Shown piece after piece: positions 19,471 to 28,540 of a DNA stretch of 64,000 nucleotides. The notes under the pieces were generated by a model. That model ran no database searches. It saw only the letters and a list, made by a program, of their open reading frames with translations, and had not been told where the DNA came from. Each line of letters begins with the position of its first letter. Position 1 is the stretch's first letter. The stretch is taken from positions 1,178,001-1,242,000 of the forward strand of contig NZ_JAAGOW010000005.1 in NCBI RefSeq assembly GCF_010499245.1. The letters run 5' to 3'. This DNA comes from Variovorax sp. WS11. Lineage in GTDB: Bacteria > Pseudomonadota > Gammaproteobacteria > Burkholderiales > Burkholderiaceae_C. The position numbers were made by a program, and so were the translations under genes.

Positions 19471-20061
19471 ATGAAGATCGCGCTGGTGGGCAGCACAGGG
19501 CGCATTGGCCGCCATCTGGCGCGCGAAGCACTAACCCGGGGCCATGCAGTGCACTGCCTGCTGCGGGCGCAGGTCGACGTGTTCGATACGGACGCGTTGG
19601 CGCAGGCGCTGCGCGGGCAGGAAGTGCTGATCAGCGCCTATGGCGCGCCGGCCGATGCCCCACAGCTGCAGGCGACCGCCACGGCTTCGCTGGTGCAGGC
19701 GGCGCGTGAGGCGGGTGTGGGGCGGCTGATCGCTGTGGGTGGTGCGGGTGGTCTGGCGGTGGGGCCCGGCACGCGTCTCGCGGACCAGCCCGGCTTCCCG
19801 GCGGCCTTGTTGCCGAAGGTGAAGGCGCACGAGGACGCGGTAGCGGTGCTGGCGGCATCCGGTCTCGACTGGGCCTGCATCGCTCCGGCGGCGCAGATCG
19901 CGCAGGGAGAGCGAACCGGCCGCTACCGACTGGCGGTGGGCGCACTGGTGTGCGATGCGCAGGGACTCAGCACGATCTCGTATGCGGACTTTGCCTGCGC
20001 GCTGGTTGACGAACTGGAAGCAGCCCGCCACCGGGGCTGGCTCGTCGGCGCCGGCTACTGA
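19471..20061 (+). CDS. NAD(P)H-binding oxidoreductase, atypical SDR (NmrA/YwnB-like)
   Basis: 196 residues. The N-terminal dinucleotide motif is MKIALVGSTGRIGRHLAREA (GxxGxxG). Later blocks AVGGAGGLAVGPGTRLADQP and GRYRLAVGALVCDAQGLSTI are typical of this family, which lacks the classical YxxxK. Start at an ATG after GAGCGGAGCA. The same family occurs again near 35.2-37.0 kb, where it is cut by an IS630 element. Substrate unknown. Confidence 0.82.
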   Translation: MKIALVGSTGRIGRHLAREALTRGHAVHCLLRAQVDVFDTDALAQALRGQEVLISAYGAPADAPQLQATATASLVQAAREAGVGRLIAVGGAGGLAVGPGTRLADQPGFPAALLPKVKAHEDAVAVLAASGLDWACIAPAAQIAQGERTGRYRLAVGALVCDAQGLSTISYADFACALVDELEAARHRGWLVGAGY

Positions 20062-20199
20062 AGCGAGGCCGTCGCCCTGCAGTGGCATTGCCGACATGCC
20101 CTCGAGAGCACGCTGGAGGAGTGGTGGCGGCCGCATGCAGCCGTTCCTGTGGCGAAGGCCTCGGCCTCCCTTCCCGCCCTTGGTGAAGCCGAAACCGGC

Positions 20200-21162
20200 C
20201 TATTTCGCGGAGGTCTTCTTCCGTGGTCCAGCCTTCTTGGTGGGACCGCCGAGCTGATCCATTCTCGGGCTGGCCGTGTAACGAAGCGCATCGACAACCA
20301 GCGAGAAAGCCGGCGAAGGTTGCCGTCGGCTGGGGTAGTACAGGTAGTACCCGGGGAATGGAGTGCACCAGTCGTCCAGCACGCGCACCAGTCGGCCTTC
20401 CTCGATGTGTGGTGCGAACTCTTCCTCAGGCAGGAAAGCGATGCCCAGCCCAGCCAGTGCTGCATCCACCATGCTGGGCGACGTGTTGAAGATGAGTTGC
20501 CCATCCACTCGCACGTTCAACCGCTGGCCGCGCCGCTCGAAGTCCCAGACGTAGAGGCCACCCGCGGTCTGCATGCGCATGTTGATGCAGTTGTGCTTGA
20601 TCAGGTCGCGTGGAGTTTTGGGGGCGGGACGGGACTTGAAGTACGCAGGCGAGGCCGCAGCCGCTATGCGCAACTGCGGCCCGATCGGCGCCGCGATCAT
20701 GTCCTTGTCGATGGTGTCACCCATTCGCACCCCCGCGTCGAAGCGGTCGGCCACGATGTCCCTGAACCCGTAGTTGATGTCGAACTCGACCTTGATGTCG
20801 GGGTATTCGAGCAACAAGGGCGTGAGCCTGGGGAGCAGCGTGGTCCGAAGGACATGTTCGCCGCAGGTGATCCTTACCGTGCCGGCCGGCTTGTCCCGCA
20901 TCTCCGTCAACTCGTCCAGCTCTGCGTCGATTTCATCAAAGCGATGGCCGATGGCATTCAACAGACGCTCTCCGGCGGCCGTGGGCGACACGCTGCGCGT
21001 GGTGCGCGTCAGCAGCCGAATCTCCAGCCGTGCCTCCAGTCCGCTTATGGCCTGGCTGAGCGCGGACTGTGTCACGCCCAGCAGCGAGGCTGCGCGGGTG
21101 AAGCTGCCTTGCCGCGCCACCGTCACGAAGTACAGGAGATCGTTGAGGTTGCGCTTGGCCAT
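20200..21162 (-). CDS. LysR-family transcriptional regulator
   Basis: 320 residues. Winged HTH at the N-terminus: LLYFVTVARQGSFTRAASLL then GVTQSALSQAISGLEARLEI. LysR substrate-binding domain follows with GTVRITCGEHVLRTTLLPRL. The branch resembles CrgA/PA0477-like regulators adjoining oxidoreductase genes. Divergent from the cyclophilin-like/AKR/MFS genes; the 97-bp spacer holds a T-N11-A dyad. An unusual lysine-rich tail (TKKAGPRKKTSAK) ends the protein. Confidence 0.93.
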   Translation of the reverse strand: MAKRNLNDLLYFVTVARQGSFTRAASLLGVTQSALSQAISGLEARLEIRLLTRTTRSVSPTAAGERLLNAIGHRFDEIDAELDELTEMRDKPAGTVRITCGEHVLRTTLLPRLTPLLLEYPDIKVEFDINYGFRDIVADRFDAGVRMGDTIDKDMIAAPIGPQLRIAAAASPAYFKSRPAPKTPRDLIKHNCINMRMQTAGGLYVWDFERRGQRLNVRVDGQLIFNTSPSMVDAALAGLGIAFLPEEEFAPHIEEGRLVRVLDDWCTPFPGYYLYYPSRRQPSPAFSLVVDALRYTASPRMDQLGGPTKKAGPRKKTSAK

Positions 21163-21186
21163 GGTGCAGTTTGCCTCCGATTATTG

Positions 21187-21216
21187 ATTAGTGTGCCTAA
21201 TATACGCTTTAAGCGT
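21187..21216. promoter_or_regulatory. LysR-type operator dyads between divergent genes
   Basis: ATTAG-TGTGC-CTAAT at 21187-21201 is a perfect interrupted dyad that contains the T-N11-A LysR box. Immediately adjacent is a second perfect dyad, ACGCTT-T-AAGCGT (21204-21216). Placed 25-40 bp from the LysR start codon and upstream of the divergent operon, as expected for autoregulation and target activation. Confidence 0.7.
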
Positions 21217-21259
21217 TCATTAGGTATTCAAGTGCCAGAGGATGCGAGAAGATTGAGGC

Positions 21260-21742
21260 ATGAAAGAGTCCATGCCAATCCTGAACTGGACGTCGCGACA
21301 AGTGCTGGCGTTGAGTGCTGGTTTGGCCTTGGCAGCAGGTGTTCCCAGTATTTCGACAGCCGCGTCTCCGCAGGAACTATCTATGAAGATACGCATGCAA
21401 GTGGACGGCCAAGCCGTCGCTGCCACTTTGGATGACACCGCCATTGCGCGAGATTTCGTGGCGCAGTTGCCCTTGTCATTGACGCTCACCGACTACGCAC
21501 GGATAGAGCGCATTGCCTATCTGCCACGAAAGCTGACTGCCGCAGGCACCAGCAGCGGAACTCTTGTGAAAGCCGGAGACATCGCCTACTACACCCCGTG
21601 GGGGAATCTCGCCATCTTTGTTGAGGAAGGTGACAGCACCTACTTGGGCGGACTGCTTCAGCTAGGCAAGGTCGAGGGGGGGTTGCCGGCGTTGCAGCGC
21701 CCAGGTCCGCTGAAGGTCACGATTGAACGCATCAGCAACTGA
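21260..21742 (+). CDS. Exported cyclophilin-like fold protein
   Basis: 160 residues with a signal peptide (hydrophobic VLALSAGLALAAGVPSISTA, cleavage after AAS likely). The mature part has MKIRMQVDGQAVAATLDDT, DFVAQLPLSLTLTDYARIER and IAYYTPWGNLAIF, the pattern of the cyclophilin-like domain (Cyclophil_like2). Such proteins commonly sit beside aldo/keto reductases and LysR regulators, as here. Enzymatic activity is not established. Start at the ATG after GATTGAGGC; first gene of the divergent operon. Confidence 0.75.
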   Translation: MKESMPILNWTSRQVLALSAGLALAAGVPSISTAASPQELSMKIRMQVDGQAVAATLDDTAIARDFVAQLPLSLTLTDYARIERIAYLPRKLTAAGTSSGTLVKAGDIAYYTPWGNLAIFVEEGDSTYLGGLLQLGKVEGGLPALQRPGPLKVTIERISN

Positions 21743-21790
21743 TCGTTGCTTGTACCCAACTACCTGTTTATCTCATCCAAAGCATCGAAT

Positions 21791-22969
21791 ATGAGCATGC
21801 AACCCACCCTTGAGCGCGACGCTGCAGAACAACCCACTTTGACTTCTGACCGGCGCAGCTTCCTTAAGACAGCAAGCATGGCTGCTGCCGGTGCAGCACT
21901 GCCTATCAGTGCTGCATCGCTGGCTACACCGGCCGCAGCGCAATCAGCGCAAGGCAACAGTGGAAGGAGCTACACCATGGGAACGCGCAGACTTGGTGGC
22001 CTGGAAGTTTCGGAAATCGGCTTCGGCTGCATGAGCAACAGCCCCGGTCACTACGGCCCGGGTGTGGACCGAGCAACGAGTATCCGCGTGATCCGCGACG
22101 CCTATGAGCGCGGCATCAGGTTCTTTGACACCGCAGAGGTCTATGGCCCCTATGTCAACGAGGAACTCGTTGCCGAGGCGCTGGGGCCAGTGCGCAACCA
22201 CGTGGCCATCGCCACCAAGTTCGGCTTCAAGATTGACGGCACCAACGGCCTAGACAGCCGCCCCGAGCGCATCCGCCGCGTGGTGGAGGAATCTCTCAAG
22301 CGCCTGAAGACCGACCGAATTGACCTGTATTACCAGCACCGCGTCGACCTGACCGTGCCGATCGAGGACGTGGCCGGCACGATCAAGGATCTGATTCAGC
22401 AGGGCAAGGTGCTGCACCTCGGCCTGTCCGAGCCGAGCGCGCGCACCATTCGCCGTGCTCACGCCGTGCAACCGGTGTCCGCGATCCAGACCGAATACTC
22501 GATCATGGAACGCAGTGTGGAGCACGACGGTGTACTGCAGGCATGCGAGGAACTGGGCATCGGCTTCGTGCCGTGGGGACCGCTGGGCCAAGGCTTCCTG
22601 CCCGGCAAGCTGCCCCTGGATGCCCAGGCCAGGTTCGATGGAAAGACGGACCTGCGCAAGACCTTCCCTCGCTTCAGCGCCGAAGTCATGAAGGCCAACC
22701 AGCCCATCCTCGATTTTCTGCAACGCTTCGGCGAGAAGAAGGGCGCCACGCGTGCGCAGATCGCCTTGGCCTGGCTGGCGGCGCAAAAACCCTGGATCGT
22801 CTCGATCCCCGGAACCACCAACCTGGACCACTCGCGCGAGAACCTCAGCTCGATCAACGTCAACCTCACGTCGGAAGATCTGCGCGAGATCGAGGCAGCC
22901 AGGGCAAAGATCACCGTCCATGGCGGCCGCATGGATGCCAAGCAGATGGATCAGATCGGAAAAGATTGA
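21791..22969 (+). CDS. Aldo/keto reductase with Tat signal peptide
   Basis: About 392 residues. A twin-arginine signal SDRRSFLKTASMAAAGAALP (near residues 20-40) is followed by an A-rich h-region and AxA cleavage site. The AKR barrel begins MGTRRLGGLEVSEIGFGCMS. Catalytic residues fit the tetrad: Asp and Tyr in RFFDTAEVYGP, Lys in AIATKFGF, His in LYYQHRVD. Export of an NADPH-dependent fold is unusual but recurrent in this family. The start is uncertain; ATG at 21791 keeps the Tat signal, a TTG at 21746 is also in frame. Confidence 0.85.
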   Translation: MSMQPTLERDAAEQPTLTSDRRSFLKTASMAAAGAALPISAASLATPAAAQSAQGNSGRSYTMGTRRLGGLEVSEIGFGCMSNSPGHYGPGVDRATSIRVIRDAYERGIRFFDTAEVYGPYVNEELVAEALGPVRNHVAIATKFGFKIDGTNGLDSRPERIRRVVEESLKRLKTDRIDLYYQHRVDLTVPIEDVAGTIKDLIQQGKVLHLGLSEPSARTIRRAHAVQPVSAIQTEYSIMERSVEHDGVLQACEELGIGFVPWGPLGQGFLPGKLPLDAQARFDGKTDLRKTFPRFSAEVMKANQPILDFLQRFGEKKGATRAQIALAWLAAQKPWIVSIPGTTNLDHSRENLSSINVNLTSEDLREIEAARAKITVHGGRMDAKQMDQIGKD

Positions 22970-23098
22970 GATCGTTGGGATCGACGTAGTCCTGCGTCGA
23001 CTCCTTTGCTGGGAACACTGATCTCTAAGGGCTGCTCACGCCCCCGGAGGGGCGAGCACGGCAGGTCCCATGAGCGTACGGGCAGAACGAAGAATTCC

Positions 23099-24331
23099 AT
23101 GACCACCGCCACATCCGATGCCTGCATAGGCAACACACAAAGCCAAGGCGATGTAGGAAGCCAACCCGCATACTGGAGCGGCGTCTTCGCGATGTCGCTG
23201 TGCGTCTTCGCTCTGATCGCGTCCGAGTTCATGCCCGTCAGCCTGCTGACGGCGATCGCGGCCGATCTCCATGTCTCCGAGGGGATGGCAGGGCAAGGCA
23301 TCGCCATCTCCGGCGCTTTCGCCGTGCTGACGAGCCTATCGATCTCCGCGCTGGCCGACAGCATGAGCCGCAAGACGTTGCTGTTGGCGCTGACTGCCGT
23401 GATGGCCGTCTCCGGCGTTGTGGTTGCGCTGGCATCGAACTTCCTGGTCTACATGATTGGCCGCGCGCTCATCGGCGTGGTCATCGGCGGCTTCTGGTCC
23501 ATGTCCGCCGCGACGGCCATGCGGCTGGTGCCTGCCTCGCAGGTGTCGCGCGCCCTGGCGATCTTCAACGGCGGCAACGCGCTGGCGACCGTGATTGCCG
23601 CGCCGCTGGGCAGTTATCTTGGTTCAAACATGGGGTGGCGCGCTGCCTTCTTCTGCCTGGTGCCGGTGGCGGCAGTTGCCCTGTTCTGGCAGTGGGTCAG
23701 CCTGCCTGCCATGCAGGCCCAGGAGCGCTCGCCGGGCTCGGGCAATGTCTTCAAGGTTCTCAAGAACCGGTCCGTCGCCATCGGAATGGCGGCTTGCGGG
23801 ACATTCTTCGTCGGGCAGTTCGCCTTGTTCACCTATGTGCGGCCCTTCCTCGAGACGGTGACCCATGCCGACGTGTCCACGCTGTCGATGGTTCTGCTCA
23901 TTATTGGCGCGGCTGGCTTCGTCGGCACCCTGCTGATTGGTAATGTCCTCAAGCGCGGGCTGTACGGGACGCTGATCGTCATTCCGTTGCTGATGGCCGG
24001 CATCGCCGTGGCGCTGATTCCCTTTGGTGCCTGGGTCGCGGCCGTCATGGCGCTGCTTGGCCTGTGGGGGCTGATGGCCACTTCCGCACCGGTTGGCTGG
24101 TGGACCTGGATCGCCGAAGCCATGCCGCATAACGCCGAGGCTGGCGGCGGCCTCATGGTGGCGGTCATCCAGCTGTCCATCGCGCTGGGCTCGACCGTAG
24201 GCGGCCTGCTCTTCGACTCCACCGGCTACCGCAGCACCTTCGCGGCCAGCGCGGTCGTCCTGCTGCTGGCGGCCCTTCTGACCTTCTTGGCTTCACAGGC
24301 TACCCGCTCACAGACCGATGAATCGCCATGA
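23099..24331 (+). CDS. MFS efflux transporter (DHA1/NepI-like)
   Basis: 410 residues, twelve predicted membrane segments. TM1 region VFALIASEFMPVSLLTAIAA is the E-F-x-P signature of the sugar/nucleoside exporters in DHA1. The motif-A loop SALADSMSRKTLLLAL and RALIGVVIGGFWSMSAATAM follow. Likely exports a drug or metabolite. The start ATG after GAAGAATTCC is preferred over an upstream extension that lacks MFS features. Same strand and close spacing to the AKR and the downstream SDR. Confidence 0.87.
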   Translation: MTTATSDACIGNTQSQGDVGSQPAYWSGVFAMSLCVFALIASEFMPVSLLTAIAADLHVSEGMAGQGIAISGAFAVLTSLSISALADSMSRKTLLLALTAVMAVSGVVVALASNFLVYMIGRALIGVVIGGFWSMSAATAMRLVPASQVSRALAIFNGGNALATVIAAPLGSYLGSNMGWRAAFFCLVPVAAVALFWQWVSLPAMQAQERSPGSGNVFKVLKNRSVAIGMAACGTFFVGQFALFTYVRPFLETVTHADVSTLSMVLLIIGAAGFVGTLLIGNVLKRGLYGTLIVIPLLMAGIAVALIPFGAWVAAVMALLGLWGLMATSAPVGWWTWIAEAMPHNAEAGGGLMVAVIQLSIALGSTVGGLLFDSTGYRSTFAASAVVLLLAALLTFLASQATRSQTDESP

Positions 24332-24510
24332 TAGCGGCAAGGTTCGGGCGCCGTGCAGAACCTGGTGGACTCATCGGAGGCCATGTCCATGGGTCGCTGC
24401 AGCTTTCTCGCTACAGGAGTCGGATTGGGACGGGACTGGTCGCCGGATCGCTCCTGGCCGCAACGCCCGTTGTGGTTCAACCGCTGCCGAATTATCGAAA
24501 GGAGTTCCCC

Positions 24511-25272
24511 ATGACCAATGCGCAACGAGGCGCTGGCCGCAAGGCCCGCGTGTTCATCACCGGCTCGGCCGATGGACTGGGCCATTCCGCGGCCAAGACG
24601 CTGCTCGCCCAGGGGCACGAAGTCGTCGTGCATGTCCGCTCCAATGCCCGGCTGCCGGCCGTGAAAGAACTCGTGGACGATGGCGCCATTGCCACGATCG
24701 GCGACCTGTCGGACCTCGCGCAGATCCGCGATCTCGCCGTCCAGGTCAATGCGGTCGGCCGGATGGATGCCGTCATCCACAACGCAGGGGTTCTCTCTGG
24801 CGCCCAACTGCTGGTCGTCAATGTCGTTGCGCCATACCTGCTCACGGCCCTGGTCGGGCGCCCGCAGCGACTGATCTACCTCAGCAGCAGCATGCACGCG
24901 GGCGGAAGCGCCAGCCTAGCTGGAACGGACTGGTCTGGCCGCACATCCACGGGCAGCTACTCGGACAGCAAGCTGTTCGTCACCGCACTGGCTGCGGCGG
25001 TTGCACGGCTGTGGCCGGACGTTCTCAGCAACTCCGTCGATCCAGGCTGGGTGCCGACCAAGATGGGCGGCCCAAGTGCGCCCGGCGACCTGCAACTGGG
25101 CCATCAGACCCAGGTGTGGCTCGCCACCGGCAACGCCCCCGAAGCGCTGACCAGCGGTAATTACTGGCATCACGAGCGGCGAGAGCAGCCACATCCCGCC
25201 GTCAACGACACCCGGTTCCAGGATCTGTTGCTGGCGGAACTTGCGCGCGCCACCGCCACGAAGCTGACGTGA
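24511..25272 (+). CDS. Short-chain dehydrogenase/reductase
   Basis: 253 residues starting MTNAQRGAGRKARVFITGSA after a clean GAAAGGAGTTCCCC site. The cofactor motif is ITGSADGLGHSAAKTL, NNAG-type HNAG follows (VIHNAGVL), and the active site is LSSSMHAGGS with SYSDSKLF (Tyr-x3-Lys). A spacer-less variant of extended loops gives a shorter middle than classical SDRs. Part of the LysR-controlled cluster with AKR and MFS genes. Substrate unknown. Confidence 0.87.
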   Translation: MTNAQRGAGRKARVFITGSADGLGHSAAKTLLAQGHEVVVHVRSNARLPAVKELVDDGAIATIGDLSDLAQIRDLAVQVNAVGRMDAVIHNAGVLSGAQLLVVNVVAPYLLTALVGRPQRLIYLSSSMHAGGSASLAGTDWSGRTSTGSYSDSKLFVTALAAAVARLWPDVLSNSVDPGWVPTKMGGPSAPGDLQLGHQTQVWLATGNAPEALTSGNYWHHERREQPHPAVNDTRFQDLLLAELARATATKLT

Positions 25273-25294
25273 TGGCATCCATGGTATCCCGCAC

Positions 25295-26264
25295 ATGAAA
25301 TTATTCTGGTCCCGCTTCTTCAAAGTGTGTGCCGGCGTTGCCGTCCTGGGGGGCATCGGCGTCGCCGCCTATTTGCAGCATTCGCTGTTCGGGAAATTGC
25401 CCAGCGGCGAGCGCTTGGCGCGCATCGAGCGCTCGCCCAACTATGCCGGGGGCGTGTTCCGCAACCAGATCAACACACCCCTGCGGACAACGGATCAGTC
25501 CGAGTGGTCGATGTGGATGGAAACCGTTTTTGCAGAGAATGGCCAGTCTCGGCCTCCGGGCACCGTTCCCGCCGGCAAGACCGACCTCAAGGCGCTCGAC
25601 CCCGTGCAGGACCTGGTGGTCTGGCTAGGCCATTCCTCCTATTACGTGCAACTGGGGAGGCAGCGCATCCTGATCGACCCGGTGTTCAGCAACAATGCCT
25701 CGCCGGTGCCATGGACGAACACGGCGTTCGATGGAACGAGCCTCTATTCGGCCGACGACATGCCGCCAATCGATGTGCTGCTGATCAGCCATGACCACTA
25801 CGATCATCTGGACTATTCGAGCATTCTGGCGCAGCTGCGCCTGGTCAAGCAGGTGGTGGCGAGGGCTGGGCGCGGGGGCGGATTTCGAGGCCTGGGGTTA
25901 CGACATGCGGCTTGTGCATGAGGCCAACTGGTACGAGACGGTGCGGCACACCCCGCAGCTGCAGATCGTTGTCACCCCGGCGCGTCATTTCTCGGGGCGC
26001 ACGTTCACCCGCGACAAGTCTTTGTGGGAGGGGTTTGCCTTGGCAACGCCCGAGCGCAGGATTTCTTTTCAGTGGTGACTCGGGCTATGCACCGCACTTT
26101 GCCGAGATCGGTCAGATGCATGGCCCGTTCGATTGGGTGGCGCTCGATGCCGGGCAGTACGACCCGCGCTGGGCGAATGTGGACATGAACCCGGAGAAGG
26201 CCGCCCAGGCCGCCGAGGATCTGCGCACTCGGGTGCTGATGCCGGGGCACGTGGGGCGCTTTTC
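25295..26264 (+). pseudogene. MBL-fold metal-dependent hydrolase, 5' part (interrupted by IS66)
   Basis: Opens MKLFWSRFFKVCAGVAVLGG, a single membrane anchor, followed by the metallo-beta-lactamase fold: VVWLGHSSYYVQLGRQRILI and the zinc motif SHDHYDHLDYS. After LVKQVV there is a frame change, probably with a short deletion, to GADFEAWGYDMRLVHEANWY. Near 26070 another shift leads to FLFSGDSGYAPHFAEIGQMH and VLMPGHVGRF. At 26264 the IS66 element begins. The reading resumes at 29402. Related to the UlaG/NAPE-PLD-like hydrolases. Broken by insertion plus frameshifts. Confidence 0.9.
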
Positions 26265-26304
26265 GTAATAGTCCGACGAGCACCGTTGCTGGCGGCTTCG
26301 CGGG

Positions 26305-26826
26305 TCAGACGTCGACGAGATGGCGGAGCAGCTCGAACGCGACGCGCCATTTTTGGCCGTCGCAGTCGAGGGTGGCGGTGTGTTGATTGATGCGCACGAT
26401 CAGGCCGACGCGGTGCTGGAGATTCTTGTCGGTGAAGGTGACGCGGTTGCCCACGCGGAAGTCGGCTCGACCGGCGATCTCCGGTGGCGGACTTGGCCTG
26501 TTGAGCTCAACGTCCGCTGGCGTTGGGCCACTTTCGGTGGGCGCCGCGGGCGGATCAGTGAGGATCGCCCCGTAGTGCACTTTGAAGGCCTTGTTGAAGG
26601 CGGCATCGAGTATGGCCACGTGGTCTCCGTGTATCCCGACGACTCGTGCCGAGCGCAACTTCCCGTCTCCCCAGCTGAGGTATTGCACCTGTTGGCCGGT
26701 ATGCAACTGCGCACGCACCTGGACGATGCGCCGCGGGTCGGCCAACAGTTGTTCGATGACCCAGCTGAGCTGGTACAGCTCGGCGCTGCTCGCCATCGGC
26801 AGATCTTCGATCAGTTTGATGCACAT
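26305..26826 (-). CDS. IS66 passenger protein of unknown function
   Basis: 173 residues from the ATG at 26826 (MCIKLIEDLPMASSAELYQL); the open frame continues further upstream into tnpC. Two small-barrel-like segments are visible: WGDGKLRSARVVGIHGDHVA then ILDAAFN, and FRVGNRVTFTDKNLQHRVGL then IVRINQHTATLDCDGQKWRV. This paired G-x-V-x-H/N-x-H-x-A pattern looks like a duplicated SH3/KOW-type domain. It lies inside the IS66 ends and downstream of tnpC, so it moves with the element. Not one of the standard IS66 genes; I do not recognise a named family. Confidence 0.65.
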   Translation of the reverse strand: MCIKLIEDLPMASSAELYQLSWVIEQLLADPRRIVQVRAQLHTGQQVQYLSWGDGKLRSARVVGIHGDHVAILDAAFNKAFKVHYGAILTDPPAAPTESGPTPADVELNRPSPPPEIAGRADFRVGNRVTFTDKNLQHRVGLIVRINQHTATLDCDGQKWRVAFELLRHLVDV

Positions 26827-26860
26827 GAGCACATTTTGCCCATGCCCGCTGGGCTTGCGC

Positions 26861-28474
26861 TCAGGCGGCCAGCAGTGTGTCCTTTGCGCCGGCGTCGTCC
26901 TCCCACTTCGCGGCGACCGCCCACGGCAGCAACTCGTCGATGCGGTTGATCGGGTGGTCCGCGATGCGCTCCAGGACATGGCGCAGATAGCGCTGCGGGT
27001 TGATCTGGTTCAGCCTGCACGTGCCCAGAAGTGTGTACATCACCGCCGCCGTGTGGCCGCCCGCGTCCGATCCGACGTGCAAGTAGTTTTTTCTTCCAAT
27101 CGCCACGCCGCGCAGGGCGCGCTCAGCCGTATTGTTGTGCGCGTCGATGCGCCCGTCACCCACGAAGTTCGTCAGCGCTGTCCAGTTGCTCAAGGAATAG
27201 CCGATCGCCAGTGCCATCGGCGACTTCGCCGACACCTGTGCCAAGGTCTCGTTCATCCAGGACTTCAATTCCTTCAGCACCGGCGCCGTGCGGGCCTGGC
27301 GCGTTCGCCTTCGCCGTAGCGCCGATCGGCCATTCACTTCTGCTTCGACCTTGAACACCTCGCCGATCCGCACCAAGCCCTCGTGCGCCAGCGTCCCGGG
27401 CAAGCGTTTCTGTTTGACGTGGATGTCCCACAGCTTTCGACGCGCGTGGCTCCAACACCCAGCCTCAAGGATCCAACCGTCTTTGTAGATCGCGTTGTAC
27501 CCGGAGTACGCATCGGCTTGCAGGATGCCGCTAAAGTTCTTCAGGTGCCGCGCTGGGTGCTCACCCTTGCGATCGGCCGAGTATTGGAACCACACCGCTG
27601 GCGGCGCCTTGTCGCCGCTGGGGCGGTCATCGCGAACGTAGACCCACAGCCGACCCGTGTGCGCCTTCTCGCCCTTGCCCCCGAGCGCGCGGATCGGCGT
27701 GTCGTCGCCGTGGACCTTATCGGCCTTCAGTACATGGCGCCCGATGGCTTCGGCCAGCGGCGTCAACAACAGGGCGCAATTGCCGATCATGTCGGTGATG
27801 GTCGAGCGGCTCATCTCGACACCGTCACGGCCGTAGATCTGGCACAGCCGGTACAGCGGAACATGATCGGCGAACTTGCTCACCGCGATGTGCGTGAGCA
27901 GCCCTGCGCCGGCCATGCACCGGTCCACCGGCCGGGTCGGCGCCAGCGCCTGGGTGACCGTCTTGCACCCTGCGCAGGCCAGCTTCGGGCGCACGTGACG
28001 CACCACATGGAAGGTGCCCGGCTCGTAATCCAGAACCTCCGAGACGTCTTGACCAATCTCCCGAAGGCCCGCGCCACAGGCCTTGCAGCCACATCCGCCT
28101 TGCGGTGTGTGAACGACGGTGCGTCGCGGCAGGTGCGCCGGCAACTCGCGCAGCCCCGGCCTGGTCTTGGGCTCCCGCTTCTTGCGCTCCTTGTCGAGCG
28201 ACGTCACGTTGGACTTCAATCCGTCATCCGAATCGCCATCAGCGGGCGGCTCAACCACCGGCGCTGTGGCCTGGCCCTGGCCGCCCACGAGTTCGAGTTG
28301 TGCATGCTCGAGCTTCTCGCTGGAGCGGCCGTATTTCATGCGCCGCAGGTACGCCAGTTCGACCTTCATCTTGTCGATGGTCAACTGCGCGAACTTCAAG
28401 GCCTCGTGCGAGCGCCGAACCTCGCCGCTCAATGCAGCATTGCTGGCCACGAGTTCCGCGAACGTCATGACCAT
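26861..28474 (-). CDS. tnpC: IS66-family transposase TnpC
   Basis: About 537 residues. N-terminal coiled region (SHEALKFAQLTIDKMKVELA) with RRMKYGRSSEKLEHAQLEL, the IS66 TnpC start. A zinc-finger-like CGCKACGAGLREIG and CAGCKTVTQ are followed by the DDE domain: VHGDDTPIRAL, LQADAYSGYNAIY and, at the end, NNTAERALRGVAIGRKNYLH (catalytic Glu). C-terminal IS66 domain reads INPQRYLRHVLERIADHPIN. The start is placed at the ATG following GGAAAAGTC; a TTG at 28522 is in frame. Confidence 0.95.
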   Translation of the reverse strand: MVMTFAELVASNAALSGEVRRSHEALKFAQLTIDKMKVELAYLRRMKYGRSSEKLEHAQLELVGGQGQATAPVVEPPADGDSDDGLKSNVTSLDKERKKREPKTRPGLRELPAHLPRRTVVHTPQGGCGCKACGAGLREIGQDVSEVLDYEPGTFHVVRHVRPKLACAGCKTVTQALAPTRPVDRCMAGAGLLTHIAVSKFADHVPLYRLCQIYGRDGVEMSRSTITDMIGNCALLLTPLAEAIGRHVLKADKVHGDDTPIRALGGKGEKAHTGRLWVYVRDDRPSGDKAPPAVWFQYSADRKGEHPARHLKNFSGILQADAYSGYNAIYKDGWILEAGCWSHARRKLWDIHVKQKRLPGTLAHEGLVRIGEVFKVEAEVNGRSALRRRRTRQARTAPVLKELKSWMNETLAQVSAKSPMALAIGYSLSNWTALTNFVGDGRIDAHNNTAERALRGVAIGRKNYLHVGSDAGGHTAAVMYTLLGTCRLNQINPQRYLRHVLERIADHPINRIDELLPWAVAAKWEDDAGAKDTLLAA

Positions 28475-28540
28475 GACTTTTCCAGCGATGCTTCCCCCTC
28501 GCAACGGGGCTTGCCCCGTCAACCATTTGCGCTCGCTCGG

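Noticed and set aside
20149..21435. 428-codon open frame on the plus strand
   Set aside because: Antisense of the LysR gene, whose helix-turn-helix is clear on the minus strand.
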